Shown: positions 51,267-58,979, numbered from the stretch's first letter. The stretch: DNA of 64,000 nucleotides from Streptomyces hyaluromycini (GCF_002217755.1 NZ_BCFL01000016.1:416319-480318), one strand, 5' to 3'. Notes: generated by a model not told the origin, from the letters alone. A program made the numbers and translations.

Positions 51267-52664
51267 TCAGCCGGTTCCGTCGGTCGTGTAGACGTGCATC
51301 CCGGGGATGTGCAAGGTGCCGCCGAACTGGGCGGCCTGGGTGACCTTGACGTTGGTGAAGTAGATCAGCGGGATGTTCAGCGGCGGCGGGTTGTTCACGT
51401 CGAACGTGATCGGGATCAGGCCGAAGAGGTTGCCGGAGATGGACTCCGTGTACATCGTCGTGGAGCCGTTGCGGATCGTGGACGTGGAACCGGACGCGGC
51501 CTGCACGTGGTAGGTCTTGCCGATGTTCGTGTCCTTGACCGTCTGGTGCAGGTCACCGATGTCGGTGCCGCCCGAGATGACGTACTTCAGCACCTTCTTC
51601 GTCTCGCCGCTGGCCGTCTTCACCTCGACGATGCCCTGGTAGTCGGCGCTCTTCAGCGTCAGCGAGCTGGCGCTGAGGTACCAGGGGTCGTCCGCCACCG
51701 GCACCTTGTTGTCGACACCGCTCGTGTCGTCGGTGGCGGCGTCGCAGTTGGCGGCCGACGCGCTGGAGCTGGCGGAGGCGCTCGGCGAGGCGCTGGACGT
51801 GGCGTCCGCGGCCGCCTTGGTGGCCGCGTCCGCCGCCTTGGTCGCCGTGTCGGTGGTGTCCTTCACGGTGTCCGTGACCGTCTTGGCGGTCTTGGAGACG
51901 GTGTCCGAGGCCGAGCCGGAGTCGCTGCTGCCGCTGTCGCTGCTCGACGACTTGTCCGAGGAGGACGAGGACGACGAGGACGACGACGAGTCCGCCGAGG
52001 CGGAGGCCGACGGCGACGGGCTCGCGGTGGAGTCCGACGAGGACGAGCTCGTCGTGCTGCCGCCGCTGAGGATGCTGCCGATCGCGTTCCCGATCGAGTC
52101 CAGCAGGCCGCCACCGCTGCTGCTGCTCTCGGAGGCGGACGGCGACGGGGTGGCCGTGCTGCCGGAGTCCGACGAACCGGAGGAACCCGACGAGTCCGAG
52201 GAACCCGAATCGCCCGAGGACGAGGACGACTTGGAGGCGGACGGCGTCGGCGTGGCCGCATCGCCGGAACCTGAATCCGACGAGGAGGACTTGCCGGACG
52301 ACGTCGCGTCCTGCGAGTCGGACGAGGCCGTGGCGGACGGCGTGGCCGAGTCCGTGGCACCGTCGCTCGCGCTCGCCGAGGCGGAGGGCGAGGCCGAGTC
52401 CAGGGCCGCGACGCAGTCCTTGTAGTCCTCGGCGAGGCTCTTCGACGACGCCGACGACGTGCTGTTGGTGTCGGCGATCGCGAGCGTCGACGTGAACCCG
52501 AAGCCCATGAGCACGGCCGTCGGCATCGCCACGGAGGCTATCGCCTTGCCCGCCGGCATGTGGAACCTGGTGAACAGCGGCTTCTTGGGTGCCGCATGGC
52601 GCGGCCCGGTTCTCACACGGGACTCGTCCACATCAGTCCCGTGGGTCACCTCGTCAGCCGGCAC
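51267..52664 (-). CDS. Ser/Ala/Asp-rich envelope protein of the DUF6230/DUF6114 cluster
   Basis: 465 residues. GTG start with GGGAGG upstream, overlapping the DUF6114 gene by 11 bp. The cytoplasmic N-terminus (TGPRHAAPKKPLFTRFHMPAGKA) precedes one membrane helix or uncleaved signal (IASVAMPTAVLMGFGFTSTLAIA). Then a low-complexity Ser/Asp/Gly/Ala/Pro stalk (residues about 85-300) with Ala/Thr/Lys/Asp coiled region (TVTDTVKDTTDTATKAADAA), and a folded C-terminal domain (YLSASSLTLKSADYQGIVEV through TQAAQFGGTLHIPGMHVYT). The latter resembles the DUF6230 protein core. Probably anchored at the membrane with a stalk through the peptidoglycan. Function unknown. Confidence 0.8.
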   Translation of the reverse strand: MPADEVTHGTDVDESRVRTGPRHAAPKKPLFTRFHMPAGKAIASVAMPTAVLMGFGFTSTLAIADTNSTSSASSKSLAEDYKDCVAALDSASPSASASASDGATDSATPSATASSDSQDATSSGKSSSSDSGSGDAATPTPSASKSSSSSGDSGSSDSSGSSGSSDSGSTATPSPSASESSSSGGGLLDSIGNAIGSILSGGSTTSSSSSDSTASPSPSASASADSSSSSSSSSSSDKSSSSDSGSSDSGSASDTVSKTAKTVTDTVKDTTDTATKAADAATKAAADATSSASPSASASSSASAANCDAATDDTSGVDNKVPVADDPWYLSASSLTLKSADYQGIVEVKTASGETKKVLKYVISGGTDIGDLHQTVKDTNIGKTYHVQAASGSTSTIRNGSTTMYTESISGNLFGLIPITFDVNNPPPLNIPLIYFTNVKVTQAAQFGGTLHIPGMHVYTTDGTG

Positions 52665-53208
52665 TGTGCCTCCCGTTCGCCCCGTTCACCGGGCTCGTTC
52701 CTGACAGGTCGTTCGACTCGTCCACGCCGTCCGCAGCACCCGTGAAGTAGGCGGCCTCCTCCGGAGCGTCGTCCCTGGCCGGCGGGATCTCGCCCTCCGG
52801 CTGCGGCTTCGGGGGCGCGCCCGGGGACCAGGCCACGGCCATCGCACCGCCGACGAGGGCGAGCAGGAAGCCCATGACGAAGCCACCGAAGTTGGACACG
52901 GGGAGGGACACCAGCGCCAGCAGGATCGCGGCGATTCCCGCGAACGTGCGGATGTGCTTCTGGTACCAGAGGCTGATGCCCAGGACGACGAGCAGCACGC
53001 CGATGATCAGGGATCCGGCACCCGCGGTGGTCGCCATCGCCACCGTGAGGTTGCCGATCTGGAGATGCGCGTACGGGAAGTACATGATCGGGAAACCGGC
53101 GAGCAGGATGTACAGACCGGCCCAGAACGGCCGTGTGCCCCGCCAGGAGCGGAACTGCAGCCTCCGGCGGGTGAACTGGCCGGGTGCGGCAGGAGTCTCG
53201 GCGCTCAT
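52654..53208 (-). CDS. DUF6114 membrane protein
   Basis: 184 residues. Cytoplasmic start (RRRLQFRSWRGTRPFWAGL), then four hydrophobic spans: FWAGLYILLAGFPIMYFPYA, AGAGSLIIGVLLVVLGISLW, FAGIAAILLALVSLPVSNF and FVMGFLLALVGGAMAVAWSP. An acidic tail (PEGEIPPARDDAPEE) follows. This matches DUF6114, conserved in Streptomyces beside DUF6230 proteins. GGGAG upstream of the ATG. It probably forms a membrane complex with its neighbours; role unknown. Confidence 0.85.
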   Translation of the reverse strand: MSAETPAAPGQFTRRRLQFRSWRGTRPFWAGLYILLAGFPIMYFPYAHLQIGNLTVAMATTAGAGSLIIGVLLVVLGISLWYQKHIRTFAGIAAILLALVSLPVSNFGGFVMGFLLALVGGAMAVAWSPGAPPKPQPEGEIPPARDDAPEEAAYFTGAADGVDESNDLSGTSPVNGANGRHSAG

Positions 53209-53308
53209 GGAAAACAGCTCCCTGGTGCGGCGTTGCTGTGGTGGTGATGTTGTGTGGTGCGGTGGTGGTTCCTTGTACCGCGCGTGAAGACTGTGGGGAG
53301 AAGGTGGA

Positions 53309-53337
53309 GGGCGGGGGTGCCGTCGGCTCCCCCGCCC
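53309..53337 (-). terminator. Attenuating hairpin after DUF6230 gene
   Basis: GGGCGGGGG (53309-53317) with CCCCCGCCC (53329-53337) and an 11-nt loop. It lies just downstream of the DUF6230 stop and upstream of DUF6114, so it may make the first gene more abundant. Confidence 0.6.
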
Positions 53338-53349
53338 GTCACAGAGTGC

Positions 53350-53997
53350 TTAGTAGCACTCCGCTCCCGACGTCGAGATCGACATGTGCAGACCGCTGAG
53401 CTTGAAGGTTCCGGCGGTGGTGGCCCACGCCGTCTGCTTCACGCCGGACAGCGAGGCGTGGTCCGCCTCCTGCGCGAACCCGTACGGGTTCGTCTGCTGG
53501 TTGCTGACCTCGCTCGACTTGACGCCCGGACCCTTGGTCGAGTCCTTGGCGGCGACACCGATGTTGATGTTGGTGAACGTCGCGTCGGCGGTGAGGTCGT
53601 CGAGGTCGATGTACAGCTTGGTCGCCTCGACCGGCTTCTTCGCGTCGGTGCCCGCGTGCAGGATCAGGCTGACGTTGCCGAAGATCGGGACGTTCGGGGT
53701 GACCACGGACTGGCACAGGTTGGTGATCTCCGCGCTGTTGAACGCCGAGACCGCCACCGGGTGGATCGTGCTCTTGCCCGCGAGGGTGTAGCCCGAGTCC
53801 ACCGCACCGTACTGAACGAAGCCGTCACCTTCCAGCGAGTCGGCCGAGACCTTGAACTGCTGGCCCGACACACTGAACGACGCGGCGAGAGCGCCCTGCG
53901 CGAGGGCGACACCTATACACGCCGTGGCGGCCACGCTGGGCACCATGACCACAGCGAACCGCTTCCATCTGGTCCCGCCACGCACCTGGGACTCCAT
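53350..53997 (-). CDS. DUF6230 secreted protein
   Basis: 215 residues from the ATG at 53997 (MESQVRGGTRWKRFAVVMVP), with AAGGAGG 5 nt upstream; longer frames lack a ribosome site. The N-terminal signal/anchor is FAVVMVPSVAATACIGVALAQGALA, with cleavage near ALA-AS. The mature domain is beta-rich (FSVSGQQFKVSADSLEGDGF, VFGNVSLILHAGTD-like IFGNVSLILHAGTD, and KLSGLHMSISTSGAECY with a terminal Cys). This is the DUF6230 family, found with DUF6114 and a Ser-rich paralogue. Presumed envelope-associated protein; function unknown. Several palindromes lie upstream. Confidence 0.88.
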   Translation of the reverse strand: MESQVRGGTRWKRFAVVMVPSVAATACIGVALAQGALAASFSVSGQQFKVSADSLEGDGFVQYGAVDSGYTLAGKSTIHPVAVSAFNSAEITNLCQSVVTPNVPIFGNVSLILHAGTDAKKPVEATKLYIDLDDLTADATFTNINIGVAAKDSTKGPGVKSSEVSNQQTNPYGFAQEADHASLSGVKQTAWATTAGTFKLSGLHMSISTSGAECY

Positions 53998-54371
53998 ATT
54001 TCCTCCTTCTCGGACGTACATCTCCTGGCCCGGTATCGCCCCCAACGGCGGCTCGGCCGGGCAGGGATGGGAGAAGTGCTACGTCCTCGGAAGGGGAGCG
54101 CCCGCACTCGGAGGCACGAAACGCACCTCGATCACCGGCGATCACCCCCGAGCGACAACCACTGGTCGCGCCTGACACGCATCACGCACAACCTTGCTGG
54201 ACAGGCTTCGCCGCAGAGCGAAGACCCCCCTGCCCAAGAGCCGGCGTCACTGCCGCCGACTCTGCTCGGTGGGGACCCACATGAACCCGCGGCCCGACCG
54301 GCTGTCGGGGTACGGGAATGGACCGAGCGTCGCCGATCGTGGTGCATTCTCGCCGCCCGCACAAGGGGCTT

Positions 54372-54389
54372 CGTTACTGGGTAGTAACG
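54372..54389 (-). promoter_or_regulatory. TTACT/AGTAA-type operator candidate 1
   Basis: CGTTACT-GGGT-AGTAACG, perfect 7-bp arms. Similar in outer half-sites to the site upstream of the mutase gene (58486-58509). Confidence 0.5.
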
Positions 54390-54503
54390 GGCGGATAACC
54401 GAAGGAGGACCCAGCGGTCTCGGAGAGCAACTCTGGGTGGCATCCAAGGGTGGAGCAAAACGGTTGACGGCTGGACAGAACCAGACACATCAACAGCCCT
54501 GAT

Positions 54504-54516
54504 TTACTCCGAGTAA
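54504..54516 (-). promoter_or_regulatory. TTACT/AGTAA-type operator candidate 2
   Basis: TTACTCCGAGTAA, 6-bp arms around one base. Same TTACT/AGTAA arms as candidate 1, 132 bp away. Confidence 0.5.
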
Positions 54517-54559
54517 CAGCGGCCGCGATTACCAAGATTTGGTAAAGAGCGGCCGCTGT
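54516..54559 (-). terminator. 44-nt nested hairpin after the thioredoxin-TPR gene
   Basis: ACAGCGGCCGC (54516-54526) pairs with GCGGCCGCTGT (54549-54559), and inside it TTACCAA (54529-54535) pairs with TTGGTAA (54539-54545). It lies 84 bp past the stop of the minus-strand gene. The A/T-rich inner dyad could also be a protein site. Confidence 0.6.
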
Positions 54560-54642
54560 GGCCCCGCGTCGGCAAATCTTTCACTCGGGCATCACAGGAC
54601 GTGACGTTTAGCGACTGGTCAGAACCGTGTTCAGACCGTGAT

Positions 54643-55614
54643 TCAGAACAGCGCCCGCGCCAGCGCCCGGCGCGCCCCCACGACCCGGGGGTCGTCGATG
54701 CCCACGACCTCGAAGAGCTCAAGAAGCCGCCGCCGTACGGCATCCCGGTCGTCCCCGGCCGTCCGCTGCACGGTCTCGATCAGCCGCCCGAAGGCGTCCT
54801 CGACATGCCCGCCCACCAGATCCAGGTCGGCGGCGGCGATCTGCGCCTCGGCGTCGGCCGGCTTCTCGGCCGCGTCCCTGCGCACCGCCTGCGGGTCCAT
54901 CCCCTGCACCCGCTGGAGCAACTCGGCCTGCGCGAGGCCCAGCTTGGCCTCGCTGTTGCCCGGGTCGTCGCCCAGCACGTTCTTGTACGCCTGGACCGCA
55001 CCGCCGAAGTCACCCGCGTCCAGCGCCTGGACGGCGGCTTCGAGGAGCGCGTCGTACGGACCCGCCGGCACCGCGGGCTCCGGCTGGGCGCCCGGCTCCG
55101 CGTCGGGATCGACGACGAGCCCGGTCAGGCCGAACCGCTGCTCGGCGACCTGCACCAGCTGGTCCAGCGTCTCGCGGATCTGCTGCTCGGGGGCCGCGCC
55201 CTGGAAGAGCGGCAGTGCCTGCCCGGCGACGACGGCGAACACCGCCGGGATCCCCTGGACCCCGAACTGCTGCATCAGCATCTGGTTGGCGTCGACATCG
55301 ATCTTCGCCAGCAGGAAGCGGCCGCTGTACTCGACGGCGAGGCGCTCCAGGACCGGGCTCAGCTGCTTGCAGGGCTGACACCACTCGGCCCAGAAGTCGA
55401 TGACGACAGGGACTTCGGCGGACCGCTGAAGGACATCGCGCTCGAAGCCGGCTTCGTCGACGTCGATGACCAGATCGGCCGGGGAGACGGCACCGGCCCC
55501 ACCGTGCCGGGCCGTTTCGGCGCGCGCCTGCTCGGCCTTGGTCTTGGCCTCCTGGGCCGCCTTGACCGCGGCGAGGTCGACGACGCCGCTCATGGACATG
55601 TTCCGTGGCTGCAT
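54643..55614 (-). CDS. Thioredoxin-TPR chaperedoxin (CnoX/YbbN-like)
   Basis: 323 residues from the ATG at 55614 (MQPRNMSMSGVVDLAAVKAA), with GGAGG upstream. Residues 45-160 are thioredoxin with C79-Q-P-C82 in DFWAEWCQPCKQLSP and cis-Pro in FGVQGIPAVFAVVAG. Residues 190-323 are TPR-like helices (ALDAGDFGGAVQAYKNVLGD, SEAKLGLAQAELLQRVQGMD, GGHVEDAFGRLIETVQRTAG). E. coli YbbN lacks one active Cys; here both are present, so redox activity is likely. Acts as a holdase and redox protector for client proteins. Divergent from TetR with a dyad between. Confidence 0.92.
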   Translation of the reverse strand: MQPRNMSMSGVVDLAAVKAAQEAKTKAEQARAETARHGGAGAVSPADLVIDVDEAGFERDVLQRSAEVPVVIDFWAEWCQPCKQLSPVLERLAVEYSGRFLLAKIDVDANQMLMQQFGVQGIPAVFAVVAGQALPLFQGAAPEQQIRETLDQLVQVAEQRFGLTGLVVDPDAEPGAQPEPAVPAGPYDALLEAAVQALDAGDFGGAVQAYKNVLGDDPGNSEAKLGLAQAELLQRVQGMDPQAVRRDAAEKPADAEAQIAAADLDLVGGHVEDAFGRLIETVQRTAGDDRDAVRRRLLELFEVVGIDDPRVVGARRALARALF

Positions 55615-55767
55615 GCGTCTATCCTCCCCCGTTCCCGCGCGTGTGTGCCCCACAGCCCGGGGACAACCCCCCGGACCCCCGGCCGTTCCCTGTCTCAAGC
55701 TCTTCATCGGGCGCCGGGTCCCCACCCCACGCCGTGGTCGTCGCCCGTGCGGTCACCCACGAGCTTT

Positions 55768-55784
55768 CGCTACGACTCGTAGCG
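55768..55784. promoter_or_regulatory. TetR operator candidate
   Basis: CGCTACG-ACT-CGTAGCG, a perfect 7-bp dyad in the divergent promoter region between the thioredoxin-TPR gene and tetR, 84 bp before the tetR start. Likely autoregulatory site. Confidence 0.6.
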
Positions 55785-55867
55785 TAATGCCATCGGAGGT
55801 CCGCGCGACACCACATTCCGGTGATCTCCCTCACGGCATCACATGAACCGCCGGTTATGGTCATGGG

Positions 55868-56497
55868 ATGCAGAGCCGTACCCCCGCAGGCCGTACCGGC
55901 CGCCCGCGCAGCGCCGCCGCGGACGCGGCGATCCTGGAGGCGACGCGGCAGGCGCTGGTCGAACTGGGCTGGTCCAAGCTCACCCTGGGAGACGTGGCCA
56001 CGCGGGCCGGGGTTGCAAAAACGACCCTCTACCGTCGCTGGGCGGGCAAGAACGAGCTCGTCGTCGACGCGGTGGCGGAACTGTTCGACGAACTCGAACT
56101 CCCCGACCGCGGCAGCCTGGCGAACGACATCGAGGGCGTGGTGCTGCAGTTCGCGGCGATCCTGGACCGCCCGGAGGCCCGCAGCGGCCTGATGGCGGCG
56201 GTCGCCGAGTCGACCCGCGACGACGCGCTGCGGGAACGTATCCGCGCCTCCATCGTGGACCGCCAGAAGCGGCTGGTCCTGGAGGGCCGGGCCCGGGCGC
56301 AGTGCCGGGGCGAACTCCCCTCCGAGCCGGACCCGGAGGAGGCCGCCCGCACAGTGGACCTGATCTTCGACATGGTGGCGGGTGCGGTGGTCCACCGCAC
56401 CCTGATGAGCGGCAAGCCGGCGGACGAGGCGTGGGTACGCGACTTCACCCGGGTCCTGCTGCTGGGCCTCGCCTCCCAGTCGCCCGAGACGCCCTAG
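55868..56497 (+). CDS. TetR-family regulator
   Basis: 209 residues. N-terminal HTH residues 12-60: AAADAAILEATRQALVELGW, KLTLGDVATRAGVAKTTLYRRWAGKNELV. A helical ligand domain (LANDIEGVVLQFAAILDRPEARSGLMAAVAE, then DLIFDMVAGAVVHRTLMSG) matches the TetR_C_11-type of Streptomyces repressors. ATG 55868. Probably represses itself and possibly the divergent thioredoxin-TPR gene. Followed by a terminator and the MITE-like element. Confidence 0.92.
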   Translation: MQSRTPAGRTGRPRSAAADAAILEATRQALVELGWSKLTLGDVATRAGVAKTTLYRRWAGKNELVVDAVAELFDELELPDRGSLANDIEGVVLQFAAILDRPEARSGLMAAVAESTRDDALRERIRASIVDRQKRLVLEGRARAQCRGELPSEPDPEEAARTVDLIFDMVAGAVVHRTLMSGKPADEAWVRDFTRVLLLGLASQSPETP

Positions 56498-56572
56498 CCA
56501 CGCCGAGCCGGCCAAGGTGCCCACTTCCCGGCCGACCGAGTCTGGTGGTGGGTGGGTACAGGTCCCGGGGGT

Positions 56573-56593
56573 CCAGGGGGCGGAGCCCCCTGG
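56573..56593 (+). terminator. tetR terminator
   Basis: CCAGGGGGC (56573-56581) with GCCCCCTGG (56585-56593). The sequence belongs to a common Streptomyces GGGGGCGGAGCCCCC hairpin class. Confidence 0.75.
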
Positions 56594-56600
56594 TACGCGG

Positions 56601-56780
56601 CTAGGGCCTGTCTGACAATTCCCGTCGTCGCCCGGAGGGCGGCCTCGCGGCGTCAGGTGCGTGCTCTCGGCGTGCCGGGCGTAGGCCCTCGTACTGGACC
56701 GTACCTGGGTCTGCGCCCGGTGCGGCGAGAGTGCGTGCATGGCGTCGCGAGGCAGACGGGAATTGTCAGACAGGCCCTAG
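56601..56780. mobile_element. 180-bp MITE-like palindromic element with 26-bp perfect terminal inverted repeats
   Basis: The left arm 56601-56626 begins CTAGGGCCTGTCTGACAATT, and the right arm 56755-56780 is its exact complement. Inner parts also pair imperfectly: GCCTCGCGGCGTC near the left with GGCGTCGCGAGGC near the right, and GTGCTCTCGGCGTGCCGGGCG with CGCCCGGTGCGGCGAGAGTGC. The whole can fold into one cruciform. No coding capacity. Both ends are CTAG, compatible with insertion into a CTAG or TA target. The right end supplies the TAG stop of the mutase gene. It could be a non-autonomous transposable element (mobilised in trans) or a repeat of unknown class. Confidence 0.75.
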
Positions 56781-58477
56781 AACCCCGCCGGCTCCGTGTA
56801 CACCCCCCACTCGTCCCGCAGCACCCCGCAGATCTCACCGAGGGTCGCCTCAGCGCGCACGGCGTCGAGCATGGGCTCGATCATGTTGGCGCCGGACCGG
56901 GCAGCGCCCAGCATCGCGTCCAGGGCGGCACGCACCGCGCCCTCGTCCCGCGCCGCCCGCCGTGCGCCCAGCACCCGTACCTGCTCCCGCTCGACCTCGT
57001 GCGAGACCCGCAGGATCTCCAGGTCCCCGGTGACCGACCCGGTGTGCACGTTGACGCCGACGACCCGCTTGTCGCCCTTCTCCAGCGACCGCTGGTACTG
57101 GAAGGCCGACTCGGCGATCTCGCCGGTGAACCAGCCGTCCTCGATGCCCCGCAGGATCCCGGACGTGACCGGCCCGATCGGGTGCCGGCCGTCCGGACGG
57201 GCCCGCAGCCCCCGCTCCTTGATCTGGTCGAAGATCTTCTCGGCGTCGGCCTCGATCCGGTCGGTGAGCTGCTCGACGTACCAGGAACCGCCCAGCGGGT
57301 CCGCCACGTTGGCGACCCCGGTCTCCTCCATGAGCACCTGCTGGGTGCGCAGCGCGATCTCTGCGGCCTGCTCGCTCGGCAGGGCGAGGGTCTCGTCGAG
57401 GGCGTTGGTGTGCAGCGAGTTGGTGCCGCCGAGCACGGCCGCCAGCGCCTCCACGGCCGTCCGCACCACGTTGTTGTACGGCTGCTGCGCGGTCAGCGAG
57501 ACACCGGCTGTCTGCGTGTGGAAGCGCAGCCACTGCGACTTGTCCGACCGGGACCCGTACACGTCCCGCATCCACCGCGCCCAGATCCGGCGCGCGGCGC
57601 GGAACTTGGCGATCTCCTCGAAGAAGTCGACGTGCGCGTCGAAGAAGAACGAGAGACCGGGCGCGAACACGTCCACGTCGAGCCCTCGGCTCAGCCCCAG
57701 CTCCACGTACCCGAAGCCGTCCGCGAGCGTGTAGGCCAGCTCCTGCGCGGCCGTCGCACCCGCCTCGCGGATGTGGTAGCCGGACACGGACAGCGGCTTG
57801 TACGCGGGGATGCCGGCCGCGCAGTACTCCATCAGGTCGCCGATCAGCCGCAGATGGGGTTCGGGCTGGAACAGCCACTCCTTCTGGGCGATGTACTCCT
57901 TGAAGATGTCGGTCTGGAGCGTGCCGTTGAGGACCGACGGGTCGACGCCCTGCCGTTCGGCGGCGACGAGGTACATGCAGAAGACGGGCACGGCGGGCCC
58001 GCTGATCGTCATGGACGTCGTGACGTCGCCCAGCGGGATGTCCTTGAACAGGACCTCCATGTCGGCGGCGGAGTCGATGGCGACCCCGCAGTGCCCGACC
58101 TCGCCCAGCGACCGCGCGTCGTCCGAGTCCCGTCCCATGAGGGTCGGCATGTCGAAGGCCACGGAGAGACCGCCGCCGCCGTTGGCGAGGATCATCTTGT
58201 AGCGCTCGTTGGTCTGCTCGGCGTTGCCGAACCCGGCGAACTGGCGGATGGTCCAGGTCCGCCCGCGGTAGCCGGTCGGATACAGCCCGCGGGTGAAGGG
58301 GTACTCCCCCGGCCAGCCGATCCGCTCGAATCCCTCGTATGTGTCCCCTGGTCGGGGCCCGTACACCGGCTCCACGGGGTCCCCGGAGAGCGTGGTGAAG
58401 TCCGCGTCCCGCTTGCGGGCCGCGTCGTAACGGGCCTGCCAGCGTCGGCGGCCCTCCTCGATGGCGTCAGCGTCCAT
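56777..58477 (-). CDS. icmA: Isobutyryl-CoA mutase large subunit (B12-dependent acyl-CoA mutase)
   Basis: 566 residues, exactly the usual IcmA size and too short to contain its own B12 domain; the small subunit is elsewhere. Motifs: YPFTRGLYPTGYRGRTWTIRQFAGFG (RQF where methylmalonyl-CoA mutase has RQY) and GTLQTDIFKEYIAQKEWLFQPEPHLRL (Gln where MCM has Arg for the carboxylate). Both indicate isobutyryl/n-butyryl-CoA rather than methylmalonyl-CoA. GGGGLSVAFDMPTLMGRDSD, QELAYTLADGFGYVELGLSRG and YNNVVRTAVEALAAVLGGTNSLHTNALDE are conserved. ATG 58477. A large palindrome (58486-58509) covers its promoter, and a MITE-like element forms its 3' end. Links valine/fatty-acid catabolism with butyryl-CoA. 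Confidence 0.93.
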   Translation of the reverse strand: MDADAIEEGRRRWQARYDAARKRDADFTTLSGDPVEPVYGPRPGDTYEGFERIGWPGEYPFTRGLYPTGYRGRTWTIRQFAGFGNAEQTNERYKMILANGGGGLSVAFDMPTLMGRDSDDARSLGEVGHCGVAIDSAADMEVLFKDIPLGDVTTSMTISGPAVPVFCMYLVAAERQGVDPSVLNGTLQTDIFKEYIAQKEWLFQPEPHLRLIGDLMEYCAAGIPAYKPLSVSGYHIREAGATAAQELAYTLADGFGYVELGLSRGLDVDVFAPGLSFFFDAHVDFFEEIAKFRAARRIWARWMRDVYGSRSDKSQWLRFHTQTAGVSLTAQQPYNNVVRTAVEALAAVLGGTNSLHTNALDETLALPSEQAAEIALRTQQVLMEETGVANVADPLGGSWYVEQLTDRIEADAEKIFDQIKERGLRARPDGRHPIGPVTSGILRGIEDGWFTGEIAESAFQYQRSLEKGDKRVVGVNVHTGSVTGDLEILRVSHEVEREQVRVLGARRAARDEGAVRAALDAMLGAARSGANMIEPMLDAVRAEATLGEICGVLRDEWGVYTEPAGF

Positions 58478-58485
58478 ACCCTCGA

Positions 58486-58509
58486 ATTTACTAGGACGTC
58501 CAAGTAAAT
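58486..58509 (-). promoter_or_regulatory. 24-bp operator palindrome at the icmA promoter
   Basis: ATTTACT-A-GGACGTCC-A-AGTAAAT; only the two A positions break symmetry. It ends 9 bp before the icmA start, and the minus-strand TAGTAA within it may be the -10. Strong candidate binding site of a TetR-type regulator. Confidence 0.75.
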
Positions 58510-58568
58510 GTCGATGGAGAACCGCCGCACGGGTGTCCGTACGGCGGTACGACCCGGGGGTCTACGGC

Positions 58569-58913
58569 CTAGGCCTGGACCTTCGCGGCCACCGGAGAAC
58601 CGTCGGTGACCTTGGCGTCCAGCTCACGGGTGACCTTGCGCTCCACGAAGAAGGCGGCGGTCGGGATCGTGCCCGCCAGCAGCACCCACAGCTGCTTGCC
58701 GACCGGCCACTTCGCCTTGGAGCCCAGGTCGAAGGCGAAGACCAGGTAGACGACGTAGAGCCAGCCGTGCGCGATGGCGACGACGCGCGTGACGTCGGCC
58801 GCACCGTCGATGTCCAGCCCGTACTTGGCGATCATGCTCAGGCACAGCAGCACCAGCAGCACACCGGTGACGTAGGCCAGGACGCGGTAGCGGGTCAGCA
58901 CGCTCTTTTTCAT
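58569..58913 (-). CDS. DUF3817 membrane protein
   Basis: 114 residues from the ATG at 58913 (MKKSVLTRYRVLAYVTGVLL). Three TM helices: YVTGVLLVLLCLSMIAKYG, VVAIAHGWLYVVYLVFAFDLG and WVLLAGTIPTAAFFVERKV. AHGWLYVVYL and IPTAAFFVE are the DUF3817 signatures. A TACGCT seven bases before the ATG suggests a leaderless message. Function unknown; frequently near the MarR gene, as here. Confidence 0.88.
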   Translation of the reverse strand: MKKSVLTRYRVLAYVTGVLLVLLCLSMIAKYGLDIDGAADVTRVVAIAHGWLYVVYLVFAFDLGSKAKWPVGKQLWVLLAGTIPTAAFFVERKVTRELDAKVTDGSPVAAKVQA

Positions 58914-58979
58914 GGGGACGAGCGTAACCACCCGTTCCGGGAGATCTTGTCCCGGGTCACTCCTGCGCGGAGGGCGGGT

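Larger units (their letters stand above)
53998..54642. other. Regulatory intergenic region between DUF6230 and thioredoxin-TPR genes
   Basis: About 645 bp without a supportable gene. It holds the dyad CGTTACT-GGGT-AGTAACG (54372-54389), the palindrome TTACTCCGAGTAA (54504-54516) and the 44-nt hairpin at 54516-54559. Open frames crossing it lack ribosome sites and family features. Confidence 0.55.

Noticed and set aside
51706..52425. Acidic plus-strand frame opposite the Ser-rich gene
   Set aside because: Complement of Ser codons produces Glu/Asp-rich nonsense; the minus-strand frame has RBS, TM segment and a folded C-terminal domain.
54132..54488. Small minus-strand protein in the DUF6230 upstream region
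   Set aside because: No ribosome site, Arg/Trp/Pro-rich; spans several palindromes and is more likely regulatory DNA.
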